Shown: positions 51,125-63,955, counted from the stretch's first letter. The stretch: 64,000 bases of DNA from Neurospora crassa OR74A (GCF_000182925.2 NC_026503.1:1116001-1180000); one strand, 5' to 3'. A program made the numbers and translations. The notes: a model not told the origin generated them from the letters alone.

Positions 51125-52548
51125 CTGAAAAAAAAACCAAGTCAAGTGCTTGAAGCAACCCCGTTCACGGTCATTAAGTTGCTGAGATAGCACAGGCTCA
51201 ACGGGGACATAGGAAAATCCAGTTGCTTTCACCTGGCGTGGCAGTCCGAAGACGCACGTGTGTGTAGAAAAGTTTCAGTTCCGGCCGACCAACGCACGAC
51301 CGAACGGCGGACCGAGAGTGAAACGACAGATAGCCACCTAATCAAGTCCAAGCAGATCGCTGACAGCCCATCAGCGGTCGGTGTGATTTTCAAGGGACAA
51401 CTGAATGAAAAGTGAAATTCCCTCGAGGTCAAGAGAGATCTTTTTCTAGAAGACCGACTGTGTTTCCGAACGCATATCACAGCACCCTGCCTGGGGAATG
51501 GCCAGACGTTGCCAGGCGTTGAGATGCTGGTTATAGTGATGTTCACCGGGCATGGAGGTTGGGGTTATCGGGTTCCTCAAAAAGGTACCTACGTACCTGG
51601 GGCGTCCACTAGCATCCCTGCACCTCGCGTTTGCAATTGGTCGACCCCCCCCTTCCTTCCGGGCCCTCTTTCCACACAGTTTGAAAAAGTGTATCTGAAG
51701 CGGCTGCCCCAAAAACCTTTTTTTTTTTCTTTCCAACCCATCTTCACATCCGTCTTGTGAAGGAAACCCCGGAGGAAACCCAACTTCAAAGGGTTCTCTT
51801 TTTTCTCTTCCCCACTCGGAATTTACATTGGTACTCTTGTCTTCTCAGGATTCACTTCCCAGAGATCCAGAGCCTGCCCTTGATCCATCTCCACTCCGCT
51901 ATACCTAACTCACTTGATTGAGCGTTGGGCGAGCGAACACCCTATCCGTCGCGGTACTGTAGTGGCAAGACCTACGAGATTGGTCAACCAGGCAGGCAGG
52001 CCAACCAAAGTTACCTCAGCAACCCAAACCCTGAGGCAACGCAACCTCCCACCTCACCCACCAGAGAGTGCGAGTGCGGACGCAGCAACACAACGAGGGT
52101 TTTCGCCGGCCGCTTCGTTTTTTTTGCGACGAACCCACTTGGCCAGGTCCAACCCACCCACCAAGAGGAAATCCTCCACCCACCCACCACCGCCTTCACT
52201 CTCTCAACCAGAGACTCCATTCCAGTCTTTTTCGACTTTTACCGTCAGTGCAACGCGCATCGGTATCGGTCTCTCTCGGTTTTCACAACCGCCTAATCCA
52301 ATCCGCCAAAAACCCACCCGCGGTTTTCCACCAGGCACTCTCTCTCTTTCGGCCGCCGCTCTTTTTGCGCGTCGAAATTGATCCCAGTCTTTGTGACTTT
52401 TGCCCCCACTGCGCGGCGACCTTCTGTCGAGTTTGATATTCGACATTCCCACCCCGGGATCACCACCACATCCTCGACCCTTTCCCCTCCTCACCCGCGC
52501 ACCCAACCATCCACAAAGAAACCGGCTTTCGAGTCACCCGAGACCCTT

Positions 52549-55500
52549 ATGACTTCCTCTGCGAGTCAACAGAACCAAAACCCGGCTCAACCTACGTCCG
52601 CTCCTGCAGCAACGTCGTATGCTTCCGCAGCCGGTGCGAAGAAGCCGACAAGCACGCCGCTGATTGCGACGGGTTCTCAGCCCCCCGTCGTGGTTGGTTC
52701 CTCTGCCCAGAATGGCAAGCCTCAAGCTGCCCCGGTGAACGGCCGGCCCAACATCACCCCCGCCGTGCCCATCGCCAGAGGCAGCTCGGGCCTTAACGGA
52801 GCCTCTGCTGACCACTCTAGGAAGAGCTCTGTCACCATCAGCGCCGCTCCTCCCAGCCACAACGCCAACGGCGGTCCTGTCGGTGGCGCCAAGGCCATTC
52901 AGTTCGGCTTCGACGAGTCGCCTGCCATCACCCACAGCACTCCCCACGCTGCTGGCTCCGTTCCCATCCCGATTCCTGGCAGCAACGCCAGAGTTCCCTC
53001 TCCCGCCGCCTCGCCCTCGCCTATTCCTCAGGTGCCTCAGCAGAGCGGTGGCCAGCGGGCTCCCTCCAACATCTCTGCTCCTATGACGTTCGGCAGTTTC
53101 CCTGGTGACAACGATGTAAGACCTCCCCAAGCAGATCTTCTGGAACACACTTGCTAACCAATCCCCCTTTCAGCGCCACATGAAGCAACACTCCATATCT
53201 CACAGCAACGGACCGGTCCACACACGACGGGACTCGCAGGCCTCTGCCCACGGTGAGACAGTTGGCCACATGGCTAGCCATCGTGGTGGCTACCAGGGTC
53301 AGGGTCGTGGTCGCGGCGGATACAACAACTCGTACAACAACCCCAACATGGGATTCCCTCCAACCAGGTCCTACAACGGTCCCCAGCACAACGCTGGTCG
53401 CGGTGGCATGAACAACTTTCAAGGCCGCGGAGGCATGCAGCAGTATCCCAACTCTCCTCAGCCCCACCGTTCGAGCCCTGCTCCGGCTCACGCTGTGCCT
53501 ACTCACGGCACCCCTACCATGGCCTCTGCCAGCCTGGCACCTACTCAGCCGCCCTTTTACCCCGGCATGAACATGTACCAGCAACAAGTAAAGCCCCCTT
53601 CCTTTAGCAACGATTATTCCTCTTTCAAACCTGTCAACAAGAAGAACAAAGGGACACGCCGGGATTCAGACAGTATCCATCCTAGGCACCCTAATCCTTC
53701 GCAGCAAAAGTCAAGTACGAGCGATGATTCAACTCAGAAGCCTCGACGTCAGAGCAAGCGTTGGGCTTCCAAGGCAGATGGATACCAAGAAGTCGACGGT
53801 GGTCCGCCTCTGCCGGAATACTCAAACGCTCCGCCAGCTCGTTACGACTTTGTACCCCTTCGCTCCGTTCCTATGTTTTCTCCGCCATCGCTCGGCATTG
53901 ACCTGTCACCCGAGAGCGGCCAATTCGAAAACGTGCTGACAAAACAAAAACAGGTGCCCGGATATCCTGCCCCCATGGACTATCGTGGTCCCGTATTTAA
54001 CCCCTACAGCCAGCCCATGCCCTATATGGGCCAGCCGGTGCCCCATTTCCAGCCCGCATACGTCCCTCCTACCTTTGTACCTCAAGGACAGCCTGTTGCC
54101 CAACCGATGTCCCGTAACGCTTCACAGGTTTCTGATCGCCCGGCGTCGAGCACTGGCCAAGTCCAAGCGCCCGTCGTTGCGCAGAGCACCCCGACGCAGC
54201 GTCCTGCCCAAGCTGCCCCTGCCATTGTTTCCTCTAACTTTGCTAGACCCAAGAAGTCCGCAGGCATCACTATTAAGGATCCCAACGGCAACCCTCTCGA
54301 CCTTTCGGCGATAAAGGGCCCTGTCTCCCCGGCACCCAGCATTCAGCAACAGTCCAAGACACCGCCTGTTGTTGCCTCGACACCCACACCCCCTCCCGCT
54401 AAGCCCACTGCCCCCTCCCACGGTCGTACCGAGAGCACAACTGGCAAGACTGCCGAGCAACTTCGCGACGAGTTTAAGAATGCGGTTCAGAAGGCCAAGA
54501 CCGAAGCTCCTGCTGACAACAAGACCAACGAGGAAGAGGCCGCGAAGGCCGCTGCCGAGAAGGCTGCTGCCGAGAAGGAGGCTGCCGACAAGGCCGCTGC
54601 TGAAAAGGAAGCTGCCGACAAGGAGGCCGCAGAGAAGGCCGCTGCCGAGAAGGCTGCTGCTGAAAAGGAGGCTGCTGACAAGGCCGCGGCTGAAAAGGAA
54701 GCTGCCGAGAAGAAGGCAGTTGAAGAAGCTAAGGCCAAGGAGGAAGCTGAGGCTAAGGCTAAGGCTGATGCCGATGCCTCGGCCGCTGCTGCTGCCGCCA
54801 AGAAGCCTGAGGCCAAGGAGGAGTCTGAAATTGACTACAACAACCTCGACTTCGCCAAGCTGACTGACAAGGAGCTCAACAACATTGATCACAGCAAGCT
54901 TAGCGATGAGCAAATGGACGCTTACTTCAACGAGCTCGAGGAGAGAGATGCTCGCCGCGAGAAGGAGCAGGCCGAGATCTCCAAGAAGAAGGCTGCTGAG
55001 GCCGAAGAGGCCAAGAAGAAGGCTGAGGCTGAGCGCTTGGCCAACGCTGCCGAGAACGACCGCAAGCTCCGCGAGCAGGAACGTGAGATGGAGAGACTCG
55101 AGGAAGAGCGCGAGCGTAAGCGCAAAGAGAGAGAGTCTGGCCAGGGCGAGTCTGTCGCCGACCTTCTCACCAAGGAGGCTGATGACAAGAAGGAGACCGA
55201 TGCTGCCTCCAAGACCCTTGGCAAGAACAAGCCTGCTGCTCTCAATCTTGCTCCCCTCAACACTAAGTCCGTTGAGGCGCCCCAGCCCAGCGCTGCTCTC
55301 CAGTCTCTGCGCTCCGCTCGCCTTCTCCCTGGCGTGCAGTATGATATCTACCCTGCCGGCATCGCTTCCCCCAATCCAGCCCTCAACCAGGCTGTTTCCA
55401 AGAAGGGCAAGATGTTCAAGTATGACGCCAACTTCCTTCTCCAGTTCCAGACTGTCTTCACGGAGCAGCCGTCTCCCGAGTTCCATCAGCAGGTTAAGTC

Positions 55501-57377
55501 TCTCATCGGAGATTCGGACGGTGGTCGCTCGGCCTCCGCTCGTACCCCTGGCGCTGGATCCCAGAGAGGCCGCGGCGGTGCTTCCGGCGGCGGCTTCCCT
55601 GCCATGGGCCAGTTCTCTGGCAAGCCTGCGCTGCCCCCTGGAACCACTTCGGCGGAGCGCTTCGCTATGTCGCAACAGGCTGGTGGTATGGGCTCTCTTG
55701 GCAGACCTGGCGCTATGGGCACTATGGCTTTTGGCCGCCAGGGCACATTCCCTGGCAATCTCAGCCGCACTCCTTCGTCTACTGCTACTCCTGACTCTCC
55801 TCGTCAGGGCAGCCGTCGCAAGCCGCGTGAAGGTTACTCCAAGAACGAGGCTCAGGCTGCCAAGAACATGCCGCTCACTGCCGGCATGGAGGTCAAGCCT
55901 ATCACTGTGTCTGCAACAGGCTGGAAGCCCATGAGCATAGGAGCTAAGAAGGCGGAGGCGCCTGCCCCCGGTCACTTGGATCCTGAGACCGTTCAGCGCA
56001 AGGTCAAGGCCGCCCTCAACAAAATGACCCCTGAGAAGTTCGACAAGATTTCCGACCAGATCCTTGAGATCGCTCACCAGTCGAAGAACGAGCAGGATGG
56101 TCGCACTCTGCGCCAGGTCATTCAGCTCACGTTTGAGAAGGCTACGGACGAAGCCCACTGGGCTTCCATGTATGCCAAGTTTTGCAAGCGCATGCTCGAG
56201 ACCATGAGCCCCGAGATCCGCGACGAGAACATCATGGACAAGCAGGGTAACGTCGTCAGTGGCGGCGCCCTCTTCCGTAAGTACCTCCTTAACAGGTGTC
56301 AGGAGGAGTTCGAGCGTGGTTGGAAGGTGGATCTTCCGAAGCCCAAGGAGGGTGAGGAGGGCGACAAGAAGGCCTCCGAGGCTGTTCTCATGTCCGATGA
56401 GTACTATATCGCCGCCGCCGCCAAGCGTCGTGGTCTTGGTCTTGTCCAGTTCATTGGTGAACTCTTCAAGCTTGGCATGCTTACGGAACGTATCATGCAC
56501 GAGTGTGTCCGCAAGTTGCTCGAGTTTACGGGTGTTCCCGATGAGGCCGAGATTGAGTCTCTCACCAAGCTCTTGAGGACGGTCGGTGGCAACCTCGACA
56601 GCACCGAAAAGGGCAGGCCTTTGATGGAAGTCTACTTCGGTCGCATCCAGCAGATTATGGATCTTCCCGACCTCCCAAGCCGTCTGAAGTTCATGCTTAT
56701 GGACGTTGTCGACCTTCGCAAGGCCCGCTGGCATTCCAAGGAGGCCAACAAGGGTCCTAAGACGTTGGAGGAGATCCGCGCTGAGGTAAGACACAGAACA
56801 TCATCTATGTTATTCTGGTATGATGATGCTAACTAACATTTACAGGCTGAGGCTGCTGCCGCCGCAAAGGCGGTTGAGAATGCTCGCACCGGCCAGCGTG
56901 GCCTTGGAGGCCGTGCTGCTTCCGGTCGCGGAGATGCCAGGGGCTTCCCTTACAACCAGAGCATGACCAACAACCAGGTCGAGCTTGGTGATCTCAAGCG
57001 CTTGAAGGGCAACACTAGCCGCTCCGGTAGCCAGGGCATGTCTTTCGGCCCGCCTACGTCCATGTTCAATTCTAGGAGCAACAGTGGTCGTCGTCAGGTC
57101 GGTGGTCCTGGCGGTGCTTTTGGCCGCGGCGGTGATGACTCTGGCGGGTCATCCCGTACTGCTTCCATGCGCGGTAACGATTCGGTTTCCCACGCAAATG
57201 CTTTCAGGTATGATAATTGTGCCCCCTAACATGCTGAACCTGCAAACTAACGTAGTTTACAGCCTTCTTGCTGATGCTGGAGACCACCCCGGCTCCCCCC
57301 CTTCGGCCTCTGCCTCTCCGGCATTGTCCAAGGTGACACCCGATACTACGAATAATGACGAGAAGAAGGACGAATAA
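52549..57377 (+). CDS. Translation initiation factor eIF4G
   Basis: Cytosolic scaffold that links cap-binding eIF4E, helicase eIF4A and poly(A)-binding protein. Exons 52549-53115, 53174-56785, 56846-57207 and 57263-57377 give 1551 residues. The eIF4E-binding motif YxxxxLL is present as KYDANFLLQF with Tyr939. The MIF4G domain spans about 1125-1370 (ETVQRKVKAALNKMTPEKFD, then WASMYAKFCKRMLETMSPEI, GLVQFIGELFKLGMLTERIM). The N-terminal third is Pro/Ser/Gln-rich with RGG-like GGYQGQGRGRGGYNNS. A long Ala/Lys/Glu repeat (units like AAEKEAADK) at about 640-745 predicts a single charged helix. The Arg/Gly-rich C-terminus (GRGDARGF, GAFGRGGDDSGG) may bind RNA. Start: first ATG after the C/T-rich leader; the frame is open upstream, but no earlier ATG exists in it. 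Confidence 0.95.
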
Positions 57378-58294
57378 GGCAGATGGTTTTCTTTTTCTCT
57401 CTTACCCAAAACAAGTTCAACGGTGTGCCGCATCATGAGCACCCGGAACTGTCTCTGTGAGCATAGACCGGGCGGGTTTCTCCAAATTATGCATTTGCGC
57501 GGGTCGGGGATCATTCCAAAAGTTCTGCTTTATTACTTTAACTTTTTTTCCTCCATATCTCAGTGATACCTCTTCTTTTTCTCCCACATACATCAGAGAA
57601 CAAGATATTACCATTACCTTCCCCATACCATAGACTCAGTTTCTCCTAAAATGGCGGACACAAAGCACCAGCAACATGGAAGATGAGATCACGTTTCGAA
57701 GTTCGGATTATGAATGAGGATTTTATGATGAGAAAGTTTCGGACTGTGGGAAAATGACAAAGGATGTGAATGAAGGTATGACGGAAAAAGATGTCTGAAA
57801 CTTGCCTTGCCCACCGGCTTTCCTCCGCTTTTCTTTACCCACGGAATACACACACGCGCGCGCATGGCTACACAGCTGGCGACAAAGGGTTGATCTGTTT
57901 TTCTTCTTTTCGGGGGCGTTTCACGGAAATCAGGTTGGGCAATGACTCTGGTTCTCCGATGATCAATTTCTCTGCGATTTTCTTTTTTTTTCTTTTTCTT
58001 ATTCCCGAACAATAACTTACTACTACTGCGGCTTTTAATTATTTTTTTCCCCCCCTGTCGGTGTTATCAAATTTGTGGTTGACGGATAAAAATTGACATT
58101 TTCTCATTCCAAAGGCTTTGTCTGTCTGTGAGTCTTGTTCTGTCCATGTGATACTGGTCTTTTCCGCGGAGGTGGGTTCATTCGTTCGTCTTTTTGGAAG
58201 TGCCTTTTGTAGACATTGGGTTCGATGCGAGTTTTCCGGTTTCCATTTCGGATTGCTGTACCTTGTCACCGTCTTTGTTGTCCTCTTTTGCCGT

Positions 58295-58296
<2 letters not shown>

Positions 58297-58345
<49 letters not shown>
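58297..58345. repeat. T49 homopolymer
   Basis: Forty-nine consecutive T residues about 0.9 kb downstream of eIF4G. Length may be unreliable in any assembly. Confidence 0.8.
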
Positions 58346-58348
<3 letters not shown>

Positions 58349-59422
58349 GGGTCTCTGCTGCGGCCCGTTGGCAGCGGGGCTTTGAGTCTCCTTACCCATC
58401 ATCAACCTCACGTTGGCCGGGGAAAAACTTTGGGCAGCGAAGTAGGGATGACCGTGGCAAGCTGGACGAGATGCATGGCTGATTCGGTTCGGTTCTCTTG
58501 TATGTGCGTTTTTGGCTTCGCAAACCTGGAGACAAAATCTTCTGTTCTTGTACGTACGGTTTATACGCAAATACACGGGTTTAATTTGTCTAGTCCTCTT
58601 CCATAATCTTTGTGACGTGTGGTTACCGTGTGTTGTATCTTTTGGTGAGCTGTTCACAGCAGGACCTGATCAGCATGTCTACAATTCCAAAAACGTCCCG
58701 GAAACCCCGTTCAAACCTGCAAAAATACCAGATGGATGGAATTGCTTTGTCTGATGTCGTCCACCCCCCAATTATTGAGTTACTCAGTTATCGTTTACAG
58801 CCCATCGAGGTTCACTCTTGATCCCGGGCCCGTCAAGCAAGGTAGGCGTGTGTGGACTACTTCGAAGTCGACTATGCCAATTTTCGTCCATAGCCCTTCA
58901 CAATCGACTCGCTCACTCGCTCTGTGATCATCACGGTCAAGGCCCATGTGTCGTGTTCGCATCGAAAGCAAGGCCAGACGCGATCGCTTTTGTTGATCCA
59001 AGTTGCCTTGGAAGCCCCCACCCCAAAAGGGGGTTCTCATCAATGCGGTAGTGTACCATAGTCATCTCTGCCACTTACACCAATGTCCTACATCATGCAA
59101 AATGTGTTGTCAACTGAATGCTGTTCAGAATCTCAATATACGAATTTGTGGACTTTGTGACGATGTCGAGGACGATGGTTCATACGTACGAGCCAGCTTC
59201 TTTACCAAAAGAATGAAGCTGCAATGCATGATGGAGAAAACCTGTTTTACTAATGGACCTACTAAACCATCCATGCTAAGTACTAACCTTGAGTAGGTTG
59301 TCCAATAACCAATGCTGCTTGGAACCGACATAAATTAAGGCGAGCAGTCCGCGTTGCCAAGGGGGGAGGGGGGAGGAGGAGGGGGAGAGAGGGCTGAGCA
59401 TACATAGTACATACCGCTTCTA

Positions 59423-59578
59423 CACCTCTGCCGGGATATAACTTGTTAGCGTGGTTTCTCGGGATGCATAAAGAACCTTGAAACTTGGCACAGGAGATAG
59501 CCAGCTTAACGTCAGCCCGTCCCAAGTTTCTTGTAGAGCTATCGTACTATACTAACAAGTTATATCTCAGCAGAGGTG
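59423..59578. mobile_element. MITE-like foldback element, TA target duplication
   Basis: The two ends are inverted repeats: the left starts CACCTCTGCCGGGATATAAC and the right, read inward, starts CACCTCTGCTGAGATATAAC. The match covers 32 bp with five differences, all C/T or G/A. The element is 156 bp and is bounded by TA on both sides (59421-59422 and 59579-59580), as for Tc1/mariner-type insertions. A further internal inverted match (GAAACTTGG near 59480 and CCAAGTTTC near 59522) makes most of the element self-complementary. It has no coding capacity, so any movement would need a transposase supplied elsewhere. The transition-only differences are what repeat-induced point mutation or age would leave. 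Confidence 0.8.
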
Positions 59579-62025
59579 TATTCATAATCCATAACAAATA
59601 TGTATCCTTCTTTCAGTGAAGAAAGATGGCTTATGCAGGCAGGCAGTTTTGGCCTGCTCTTTCTTGGCTGCACCTATAGGTAGGTACATAGCATCTTGTT
59701 AACAGGATTCGCTCACAATCCTAGTAGCATAGGTAATCCACAGAGCATATACCGCGGTATCGTTTACCGTCATGCGGTTTCTCTCAAGCAAGCAAGCAAA
59801 GCGGCGTGGGGTGGAAAAGTCAAAGTCAAAGTCATGGGACCACCAGGCAGAGGAGAGGAGATTCTGTTTTGAGGAGGAGCTCGTTTAGTTCATTACACCT
59901 CCTTGTTTTAGGAACCCTGTTCATAGGTAGTCCGTCGATTCGCTTCCTGTGTAACGCCTGTTGGTTGCGTTGTTTGGTTGTCGTGTTCTACGTGTACGTG
60001 TACGCAGTACACACCTGTCAAAAAAAGAAGAAAAAAAAAGAAGAAAAAAAAAAGAAAACCTGGGAGGCGAGCGGGATTGCGTAGGATTGACCTGTTTGCT
60101 GACATGTGATAGAGCCGGTCAGCGGTAAGATTCAGGGCTGAATGGATGAAAAGAGGTTGCAGATGCTGGGTTGTGTGGTGGGTGGAGTGATTTAATTGAT
60201 TGATCTGATCAATGTGGTGTGGGTCTGTGCAGAGTAGTGTAGTGTAGAAGTGTAGGTAGGTATTCAGATATGTAGCAGAAAGGGCTGTCCGGTGACTGTA
60301 AGGTAATCTGGACTTGCATCATAGATCTAAACAGATTGGAACACCGACTGAAAAAGAAGTTTAGTTATTTGGTGTTGAGACTACTTAGTCATTCTACAGC
60401 ATCTGTGCTCACGTGTTGCGTAATGTTTCTCCGCAAAAAATGGACGACATTGCTGCTTTGGTGTTTTGGTACAGCGTCACCTGCCATGAAAATGAGAGGC
60501 GAATGAACTGAGCGTCGGGCAATCATCGGCAGAAACTGATCGTCCCGTGTTCAGGGCAAGCAACAACGGGAGATGAACCCCGCTTTCAAATAAGCCTCAA
60601 CCATTCCATTCCTTCTTGGTGCAACGTTTTGTTTTGCCTGGGAAGGAAGGTTCGACGGACAGAAAGTCTGGTTGCAGTTGTGGCTTCTCCCGTGTGTAAG
60701 GTCCCTGAAACGGCAAGTGCCTCGGGCAATTAAAATATAACGGAAACCACGGGCAGGAATTCGGACCAGGACCTGAGCGACCTCGGGCAACAGTGGCAAT
60801 TCATTCCCACTTCCCTTGGCAAGAGGCCTAGTCTTGGCGTTTGCAACTTGCAGTAGCGACATGCTATTTCCAGGGCAATCAACAGTCATTGGTTTCCATT
60901 GCATCCTTTTGGATTCGGGTGCGGTGACCGACGATGAGAAAGTGTGGAAAGCTGAAGAGCAAGGCACGAGCGCAATTCCTCCTGAATTATCTTGATGCTC
61001 ACTGGACGGTGTTGCCTGTCTCCGCATCTTCGGCTGTGAATCCGCGTGGATGCAACTGCACTGTAACTGCAGCGTAGCCCAGTGTACCAATGATGGGCCA
61101 TCACAGGGTGCGTCTGGTGCATCTGGTGCACACCTCGGATGCATCCCGTACCTAGTGTAGGTAGTGTTTCCCCATACATTGGCGCGGTGGGCAAAAACAA
61201 CGGGTACTGGGTGTTAGTTAATGTTGGCGATCATTGATTCATATCACGACTTCTCAAAAATCCGGGGTTGATTTTGTGTGGTTGGGTGTGTCCAGATGAA
61301 CCAAACGGGGAACGCAAAGTCAGACCATCCCTTGGAACCCTTGGGAATACATGCCATATCCCTGACCCATGTTCTTATTTCCTCTCTCGTCTCCCTTCCG
61401 CGTGCTTAAATCGAGCTAGACGGATATAACTCCTTTTAATCCTTAATCTCCATATAAACTTTTTTTTCTTCTCTCTCTTGTCCCGCACACTCGTCAGCTT
61501 TGAATTGTTGTTCCTCCTTCACGTCCAGCAAACTACAAGCATTGGGAAGCGGGGTGTTGTTCAAGTTCTTACTCACTCACTCACTTACTTACCTTTCCGA
61601 TCCATCACTTTGCATCCCAAGACTGACCTATCAAAACCTTTGTACCACCGCACAACCATCAGCTCAGCTGTTTCCCGACTCTTCGAGGCGCTTTGGATTC
61701 ACCGAGTTGGGCATCCTCTTTGGACATCAACGCGCTTGCCATTGATTTATCCGGCTTGCAGCCATCCCGGTTCTGAAGCAATATAGACGCCAGTCGGCCG
61801 ACCTCTTGTGTCTCGCAACTGTGGAGGGAAAACAGTACGCTGGATATATATTCGTACAGTTTCCCTGACTCCCCGAGCCTCTATATGCTCCAATCTTCAA
61901 CCCTTTTTGAGTTTCGTTAAGCTTCAATAAGGTTGATAACGCCTTTGTCTACATCGATTCAGCACCAGCGTGGCACGGGACGGCACGGCACGGCAAGCAA
62001 GCCACCAGGGGCAGTTTTTACCAAG

Positions 62026-63573
62026 ATGGACCAAAACTCCAATGGCGGGACTCAAGAAGGTCCCAAAATCATCCGCCCAATCCCTCGACGACCCTTCAGC
62101 CTAGCATCACCACCAACCATCTCTCGTAAGGATGAGTCTCCCTCCCCAGCTCCTGGAAGAGACTCCAACACTTCGCCCCAACCACGCATCACAGCCGCCG
62201 ACCTCCGCTTCCTCCTGGACCCTCGATCTCCCTTCAACAGCAGCGCTTCCCCCGCTGGCAGCGGCGCCGTCACCAGCGGTCTTGATTCATCCAACCTCAG
62301 CAGAGCTACCTCCTTCCGGAACCTAACCTCTTCGACTCTCTTCGGCATCTTCTCCGACCCCGGTGAGCTCGGGATGGCCGCCACCACACCCAGCGTAGGT
62401 CGGTCAGCATCGAACCTACGCCATGGACTTTACTTTGGCAATCAACTCCAGGAGGAAACTGAGGACGAAGACAACGTACTAGGCATTGCCGGGGACGCAA
62501 GGGACGATGAAAATGATGAGGACGAGGACGAGAACTACCAGGAGACCATCACCCTCCGCCCCAAGCGCCAACGACGAGTTTCCTCCATAACATCTACCAT
62601 CCCCCCCCTCAGAGGCGAACCCTCATCATCAGATATCAACAGCGGCAATGGCAACCCAGTAATGGGCCTGCTCTGGTCATTACTCCGGACAACTCTCCTC
62701 TTCGCTCTCGGCGCAGGCTACGGCGTGCTCGTGACTCGCTTGCCCAACGGAGATAGCGTCACGGGCGGCTACGGCTGGCGGTACCTCACCTTCTGGGGAG
62801 CGGCCGGCGTAGTGTTGGGCAGGCTACTTCCCTGGTTCGATCAAGTATGGGAGGAAGCCTTTGGAAAGAGGACTAGGATGACCAAGAAAGAGAAGGAGAG
62901 GCGACGAGCTGCTGCTGCTGCAGAGGCCGCCGCCGCTCTGTTGCAACAAGCTCCTCCATCGTCATCAAGGACTTTTCCAAGGAAGACACCAGTCACCACC
63001 ACCCTCCCCGTTGAGACGGATTCCAACAGCGGAGGCGTCACCAGCCCGCCCGAAGCGGACTGGCCCCTCGTCGTCCGCAGCATCGGCGCCTTTGTCGGCA
63101 TCGTCTTCGCCATCCGCCGTCTACCTTGGGCCTCGACCATGCAAGTATCCATCACCCTGGCGCTTGCGAATCCGTTCCTGTGGTACCTGATCGACCGCTC
63201 CAAACCCGGGTTCCTTCTCAGTGCCGCCGTGGGCGTTACGGGATCCGCCATCCTGATGGGGTTGGGTAACCCCGATATGATGCCTGCACCCGTGGCTGGA
63301 GCTGGGTATCACGACCATCATTTTCTGACGACGAGCGGGCAACCTGCGATGGACGTGCTTAATGGGACTACATCCGGGTTGCCTCGGAGCGCAGCAGCGG
63401 CGAGGATGAGCGGTATGGGAGGGGCGAGCAGCGAAAACGCGGCCGTCATTGAGACGGGTATTTGGATGCTCAGTGTGCTGTTTTGCAGTTGCGTGTGCTT
63501 TGGAAACATTGGGAGGAGGTTGGCGCTGAATAAGTCGGCTGCTTCCAGGGGGAGATGGGGTGGTGTTAGGTGA
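62026..63573 (+). CDS. INSIG-family ER membrane protein
   Basis: Intronless gene for 515 residues. INSIG proteins in the ER membrane regulate HMG-CoA reductase and, in some fungi, SREBP processing. The start MDQNSNGGTQEGPKIIRPIP was chosen as the first ATG in the frame, in good context (aagATGGac). The first 200 residues are disordered and contain an acidic run (DDENDEDEDENYQE). Membrane segments follow: LLWSLLRTTLLFALGAGYGV, YLTFWGAAGVVLGRLLPWF, VVRSIGAFVGIVFAIRRLPW, ASTMQVSITLALANPFLWYL, FLLSAAVGVTGSAILMGLG and TGIWMLSVLFCSCVCFGNIG. The segment GIVFAIRRLPWASTMQVSI followed by NPFLWYLIDRSKPGF is the INSIG signature. A Lys/Ala-rich loop (TKKEKERRRAAAAAEAA) lies between segments 2 and 3. The protein is longer than animal INSIGs, as fungal ones usually are. 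Confidence 0.9.
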   Translation: MDQNSNGGTQEGPKIIRPIPRRPFSLASPPTISRKDESPSPAPGRDSNTSPQPRITAADLRFLLDPRSPFNSSASPAGSGAVTSGLDSSNLSRATSFRNLTSSTLFGIFSDPGELGMAATTPSVGRSASNLRHGLYFGNQLQEETEDEDNVLGIAGDARDDENDEDEDENYQETITLRPKRQRRVSSITSTIPPLRGEPSSSDINSGNGNPVMGLLWSLLRTTLLFALGAGYGVLVTRLPNGDSVTGGYGWRYLTFWGAAGVVLGRLLPWFDQVWEEAFGKRTRMTKKEKERRRAAAAAEAAAALLQQAPPSSSRTFPRKTPVTTTLPVETDSNSGGVTSPPEADWPLVVRSIGAFVGIVFAIRRLPWASTMQVSITLALANPFLWYLIDRSKPGFLLSAAVGVTGSAILMGLGNPDMMPAPVAGAGYHDHHFLTTSGQPAMDVLNGTTSGLPRSAAAARMSGMGGASSENAAVIETGIWMLSVLFCSCVCFGNIGRRLALNKSAASRGRWGGVR

Positions 63574-63955
63574 TTTCGTCATTGATACATCACATCACAT
63601 CAAGGGCAACAACGGAATGAGTCTCTTGGAAGTCATTTCAATTTATCTTTACTCATGCAGCGGGAATGATTCAACACACATCCATCGAGAATGGTCGGCT
63701 ATCAACTCTGTACTTTTATTTAGCAGTCCCGTCGGAGGCGTTTATATCAAGGGAGTCTTACAAGGCTATTAAGCATATGGAGATCTTTCTTGCATCTTGT
63801 TTATCTTAGCCTGGCCTAGATTCATATTATGTCTCTATCATATTGACCCCCAAACGAGAACCGAGAGGAAAAGGCAGGATAAGAAAAAAAGGCGAAAAAA
63901 AGAATACTGAAAAAGTGAAATCCACCTGAGCTTGGTGGGGGTATACATGATGTGC
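63574..63955. other. Intergenic spacer with tRNA trailer hairpin
   Basis: Lies between the INSIG gene and the second tRNA-Leu. The 17-mer hairpin at 63922-63938 (minus strand: CCACCAAGCTCAGGTGG) repeats the one after the first tRNA-Leu. On the minus strand a run of Ts (from the A-rich stretch near 63886-63900) can end transcription of the tRNA. Confidence 0.65.

Larger units (their letters stand above)
46871..52548. other. Large gene-poor intergenic region
   Basis: 5.7 kb without a supportable gene. It holds an A25 run (47365-47389), AGGTACCT at 47855-47862 and 51583-51590, copy B of the dispersed repeat (49376-49645), a hairpin at 50463-50497, and an A37 run (51086-51122). The last 700 bp before eIF4G are C/T- and A-rich and are probably its promoter and long 5' leader. 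Small ORFs show no family features. Confidence 0.6.
57378..62025. other. Large intergenic region with a MITE-like element
   Basis: 4.6 kb without a supportable gene. It contains a T49 run (58297-58345), the foldback element at 59423-59578, an A/G-rich stretch at about 60020-60057, and a C/T-rich leader-like zone (61440-62025) before the INSIG gene. The many ORFs are short and unconserved. Confidence 0.6.

Noticed and set aside
54122-56794. 890-codon open frame on the minus strand across eIF4G
   Set aside because: It is the antisense of a GC-biased coding region; its Leu/Ser/Gly-rich product resembles nothing, while the plus strand encodes a clear MIF4G protein.
57720-57800. Possible box C/D snoRNA (ATGATGA ... 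CTGA) downstream of eIF4G
   Set aside because: There is only a weak terminal stem and no clear internal C'/D' boxes; such short motifs occur by chance.
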